Assembly (NCBI RefSeq): GCF_036850765.1
Contig: NC_089494.1
Coordinates: 56,995,809-57,059,808, forward strand
DNA length: 64,000 nt
Direction: 5' to 3'
Source: Saccopteryx bilineata
Lineage: Eukaryota > Chordata > Mammalia > Chiroptera > Emballonuridae
Shown here: piece by piece, positions 59,907-64,000 of the stretch
How the letters are laid out: every line of letters begins with the position of its first letter
Numbering within the stretch: position 1 is the stretch's first letter
Position numbers and translations under genes: made by a program
The notes under the pieces: model-generated
What the model saw: the letters and a program-made list of their open reading frames with translations, nothing else
What the model was told of the DNA's origin: nothing
The model's database searches: none

Positions 59907-61399
59907 GTTCAATCTCCAGAACCTTAGTAACAGCCAGTCAGGGAATAATTCACCAAGGCACTGTCTCTGGGCAGGAGGAAGTCATGGGGACATTGAGTGT
60001 TGGGGCCACCTGCTTGAGAGAAGAGGGAGACATTCCCAAGCTCCTGATCGGGATAAGACAAGGAGGGCCACTGTTGAATTTCATAATCTGATATGGCTGA
60101 AGGGTCTACGTCCTCTAGCCAAGATGAACACAGTCAGGATGTACCACACAATACTTTTGGATTTCTTTGTATTGGTCAGCTCTGCCTCACGGTTTCACCC
60201 TTCACTTTTCATTCTGTGGTGTTCTGAATCACTCCTTAGTTTGACTTGTGACAGTCTCATTTCTTTATCAGACTATGACATCCCTCTGTAGGGCTGAAAC
60301 TGTACGCGAAACCTCTTTTATGTTCCTCATCTTAATATTTACACATTAGAGAACTTGGTTTGAAATGTCAAGGGACTCAGTATGACATCAAAGGAAAGCC
60401 TCTGTCATAGTAAAAAGATTTTTAAAGATCTTAAGTGGAAAACAAACAAAAGCAATCCCCATCCTTTTCCAAGACAAAACAAAGAAAGAAAAACAGAAAT
60501 TTCCTTTGCCTAATAGAATCATTTATGAGTGTTTTTTATGGAAATTCTGCACAGCAGTTAAGGACTTAAAATAGCTGTTTTATAAAAAATTTTAAAAAAG
60601 ATTTGATCATGTATTTAGATGGTAAATGTCAGATACTGAAATTTAGGAAATTACAAAGTTGAGTTCCTATGACAGTGTTAACTCAGCCACTTTCCAAATA
60701 TTTTCCCAGCTATATTAAGCTGTTCTTTTCAGAGGCTGAGTAAATGTCATAACTGCAATCTGGGCCCATTAACATTGTCAAGGCTTTCATCATTTTGCAA
60801 CGCTTAGCATGAAAGGCACCCAACATTCACGCCTTTCATTAAATCTAGGAGTGACTGGATTGGGTTTTTGTAAAATACCTAGGAGCCCCTCATTATGATA
60901 TGAATTCATTTGTTCATGATGGTGATGATGTGATGTGAAGTAGCAAGGATCCCAGAACAGGAAGACCTGGGACCGCAGGTCTACAGAGGAAGGCCGGCGA
61001 AGGGGGCAGAATGGAAATCTCCGCCTGGGTGGCTCGGGAGGAGTGGTCTCAGACTGGAGGTTGCAGGAGGCAAGAACAAGGAAAGGAGAGAGAGATGAGT
61101 GGACATATGCATGAATAAATGCTCATCACAGTTCTGTTTCTACTAGTGCAAATCTGAAAACCACCTCAAGAGTCCAGAAAATCAGGAAATGTTTTAATAT
61201 TTTAAGTGCAAGCACATCATGAAGTATTTTAAGCCCATATGAAGGCAGAGGTGTTTGAGGAGTAGTAAAGACAGAATCAAAGTCAGATCCATGCTGTGTT
61301 TACAGCATCGCACTCACTTTGGTGGGTACGGGCCAGCACGGACTGCAAGAAGAAAAACTTTTTGGAAGGAAGCACGTTAACATCTATTTTTATATTTTC

Positions 61400-62250
61400 C
61401 AGATTATTTCAGATAAGAACATTTGCGTGTTCGGTTCTTGCTGTGTCCTTTTTATCTGAGGATTTATGTCATCAAGCATGGAAAATTTTTAGCGCTTATC
61501 TCTTTAAATATTGACTTTCTGCAGTGTTCTGTTCTCTGCTCCTCTACCGGCTATAGAACGTTGGAGCCTCTCTGTCTGCCATTCAGACCTCTGAACTCGT
61601 CTGTATTTATCACTCCTCTAGCACTTCATGTTGCAGTCTCAGTGAATCCCTTAGACCAGGGGTCCCCAAACTACGGCCCGCGGGCCACATGCGGCCCCCT
61701 GAGGCCATTTATCCGGCCCCCTCCGCACTTCTGGAAGGGCACCTCTTTCATTGGTGGTCAGTGAGAGGAGCATAGTTCCCATTGAAATATTGGTCAGTTT
61801 GTTTATTTAAATTTACTTGTTCTTTATTTTAAATATTGTATTTGTTCCCATTTTGTTTTTTTACTTTAAAATAAGATACGTGCAGTGTGCATAGGAATTT
61901 GTTCATAGTTTTTTTTATAGTCCGGCCCTCCAACGGTCTGAGGGACAGTGAACTGGCCCCCTGTGTAAAAAGTTTGGGGACCCCTGCCTTAGACTGACTC
62001 TCTTTTGTTAATTTCCCCTTTGTTTCTATTCATTGATTGTTTTTATTTTTTTAGTTTCATAGCTATATTTTTTCATCTTTAGGATTTCTAAATCATTTGT
62101 ATCCTATCCAATTTTGTTTTTATTTCTGAGTGTTATGGTTTCGGAGTTTCTTGTTCTTTTATTGTGGGTGTTGGGTTTTCCTTTACTTCTCTGATGATCC
62201 CAGATGCATTTATGGTAAAGGCATTTTCAGGTTGTTCCACTTATTTTTAT
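61400..62250 (-). repeat. Possible old L1 fragment (antisense), split by a hAT
   Basis: 'GCTTATCTCTTTAAATATTG' and 'TTTTCATCTTTAGGATTTCT' resemble a reversed part of old L1s. The similarity is weak and the borders are guesses. The hAT element at 61657-61986 lies inside. Confidence 0.35.
61657..61986. mobile_element. Non-autonomous hAT transposon, fourth family
   Basis: This 330-bp element has perfect 16-bp inverted ends, CAGGGGTCCCCAAACT and AGTTTGGGGACCCCTG. The 8-bp duplication CCTTAGAC at 61649-61656 and 61987-61994 is exact. The left part is GC-rich (CGGCCCGCGGGCC region) and the centre AT-rich. It has no transposase. Confidence 0.96.
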
Positions 62251-62837
62251 TTCAGATAAAGTATGTTTAGCTCTTGACTGTTTAGTGTCTTAGACTTAGG
62301 GTGTATTTTCCTTGTGTGTTCTGACATTTTTAGATTGTACTCTCATCTGGAATGGGAAGTGTTTGTTTTTTGGCTTGATTTTCCTTGTTTTGTTTTTTCT
62401 TCTTTGTCCTTTAACCTTTAACAGCTTTACAATGACTTCGACCTGAACTCACAAGGTCTCCAGTGTAGAATCAGTCTTCTGTTGTTTGATCAGGATCACA
62501 GTAGCTCTTAATGAGATACAGCGGCTCTCGGAGACGCATTGACAAAATCAAGTGGGGATTGAGGGCTGGTCCCTGACCTCCTGGCTGTATCTGATTTCCT
62601 TGCTCCAAAAACACTTGGCTGCAGCATTTTCACCCGCCTTTTATGAGGAGAGAGAACCTCAGGCTGTTACTTATTTCAGGTACACTCCTAGCCGTGGTTC
62701 CTTAGGGAGGTCTCTGTGGCTACACAGCACTGGGACCTATGGCCATCTCTGCACATATCTGCACCGGAACCCAGGGGCTCTGTCACTTTAGCCCCACTTC
62801 CTACCCTCTGTTTCTTCATTGTTATGTGTATATTAAA

Positions 62838-62867
62838 GGGGTGTGTGTGTGTGTGTGTGTGTGTGTA
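62838..62867. repeat. (GT)n microsatellite
   Basis: About 14 GT units. Confidence 0.95.
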
Positions 62868-63960
62868 TGATTTTTGTTTGGTAGGGAAGAATTCTCACTG
62901 TGTATAACAAATGAGACAAAAAAATTTTTAAAACATACATTTCACTTCTACAGTGCAAATGGCACTCTTTCAAAATAGCTATGAAAACTAGAGAACAACT
63001 GTTGTTTTCTCCAAAATGAAGAAGATTATAAACATGAAGTGACACCGTTCGGGTTCCTGTCAAAAGAAGCAGCAAGCTAATGATAAGGAAGATATATATG
63101 TTTCCATTTTCAAAGTATAATTTGTCCATGGACAAAAAGAAAAATATGGTCAGCTGATTCCTTCTGATGAGATAGAATAAGCTGTCAAGTGCTTACCATC
63201 TGGTGCAGCTCCTAATCCAGATGGGCTGCCAATAGTAATTTATGGAAGGTTTGAAAGCAACTTGGTGTTCTCCGGAAAGAATCATTAGAACACATTAACA
63301 TTGGGATTTGCTCCCTTCCCCAGCCCCCGTTTATGACAGACGCAAAGACAGGGAAACTGCTTTCATACAACAAATTGAACACTCGATTTTTGCCAGAAGT
63401 CAATATGTCTCTGTAATTTCGGGGGCATCAATTGTTTTTCTTCTCCCTTTTCTCTACTGGCTCAATGAACAAGGAAGAAAATGCTCCCACAATGGAGTTT
63501 CTAATAAGTGTCTGAAGAAACCTTCCCAGTCTGTTATTTCTGAGTATCTGTGATGCTTGGAAAAGTCAGCATCAGAAATAATCTGATGAACCAACCTCAT
63601 ACTCACACTACAGATAGGTACCATTTAATACATTCTTATAGAGAAAGCTAAAATATCACTCAGTATTTCCACTGAAATTACAGAGCCACAGAGCCTTAGA
63701 CTTCTTTCAACAAGTTTCTGTCCTTTGTTCTTAGTTCTTATCTCATCATTTATTTAATATAATTGTGAAATAATAAGACTCATTCCTGGGTGACTGATGG
63801 AAACCTAGTGATTTATTTTCAGTTCCTGGAAGAGTCGCTGGCAGAGTGAGGTCATATTTATCCTTTGATCACAGCATCTGCTTTACAGGCCCCGAGAAAA
63901 TTGCCCGTATTTCTTCTACACGTGTTTTAAAATGTTTGGAATGTTCAAAAGAAAAATGAG

Positions 63961-64000
63961 GGCCCTGGCTGGTTGGCTCAGCGGTAGGGCGTCGGCCTGG
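63961..64000 (+). mobile_element. VES-type SINE head, cut by the window end
   Basis: The last 40 bases are the VES head, GGCCCTGGCTGGTTGGCTCA and on through GCGTCGGCCTGG. The rest lies beyond the window. Confidence 0.92.

Larger units (their letters stand above)
54149..64000 (+). other. CCDC141: CCDC141 intron, 5' part, downstream of exon C
   Basis: The intron begins GTGAGT and runs off the window. It holds two MIRs, a GAAA run, a diverged solo LTR, an LTR-like block near 58070-58620, a large compound microsatellite, a hAT element and the head of a VES SINE at the very end. About 54836-56540, 57240-58060, 58630-59190, 59903-61400 and 62260-63955 hold nothing I can name. The next CCDC141 exon was not found. 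Confidence 0.8.

Noticed and set aside
59620..60291. A 223-codon open frame on the + strand
   Set aside because: The first third is the microsatellite (Ile/Ser/Tyr/Val periodicity) and the rest has no recognisable protein or splice context.

Overview
The window is mammalian nuclear DNA, almost certainly from a bat. The evidence is about two dozen tRNA-derived SINEs of the bat VES and related types (heads such as GCCCTGGCCGGTTGGCTCAG), several compact non-autonomous hAT transposons with intact 8-bp target-site duplications, and bat-type LINE-1 3' ends. A rhinolophoid bat is plausible from the short CCTGACC-type SINEs, but I cannot prove the genus from sequence alone.

The only gene I can support is CCDC141 (coiled-coil domain containing 141, also CAMDI), read on the + strand. 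Three internal exons are present: 3849-3965, 39951-40145 and 53976-54148. They total 485 bases and encode about 161 residues of the spectrin-like coiled-coil part of the protein. Each exon has AG/GT borders and the reading frame joins cleanly across all three. Neither the first nor the last exon of the gene is in the window. The introns are about 36.0 kb and 13.8 kb, and two partial introns run off the ends (3.8 kb and 9.9 kb). Coding sequence is therefore under 1% of the window.

The introns are layered repeats. The oldest layer is MIR, L2, MER5-like elements, an MLT1-type MaLR LTR and an old antisense L1 at about 16240-18700. The next layer holds solo LTRs, of which two copies of one family (16272-16866 on -, 23987-24580 on +) keep perfect 5-bp duplications and a third is diverged (about 56810-57220). 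The youngest layer is VES-type SINEs, 5'-truncated L1s (5617-6859, 10759-11070) and hAT elements at 27444-27797, 29391-29737, 45043-45367, 45577-46079 and 61657-61986. Nesting gives relative ages: a SINE inside an L1, a hAT inside a SINE, a hAT inside an L2, and an LTR inside an old L1.

I found no new gene system. The most unusual structures are a seven-unit minisatellite that grew inside a single SINE (37395-37811), the cluster of well-preserved DNA transposons, and two SINEs that landed in the same target sequence (20856-21573). Most open reading frames over 60 codons lie in repeats or lack coding character. The remaining unassigned stretches are listed under each intron.
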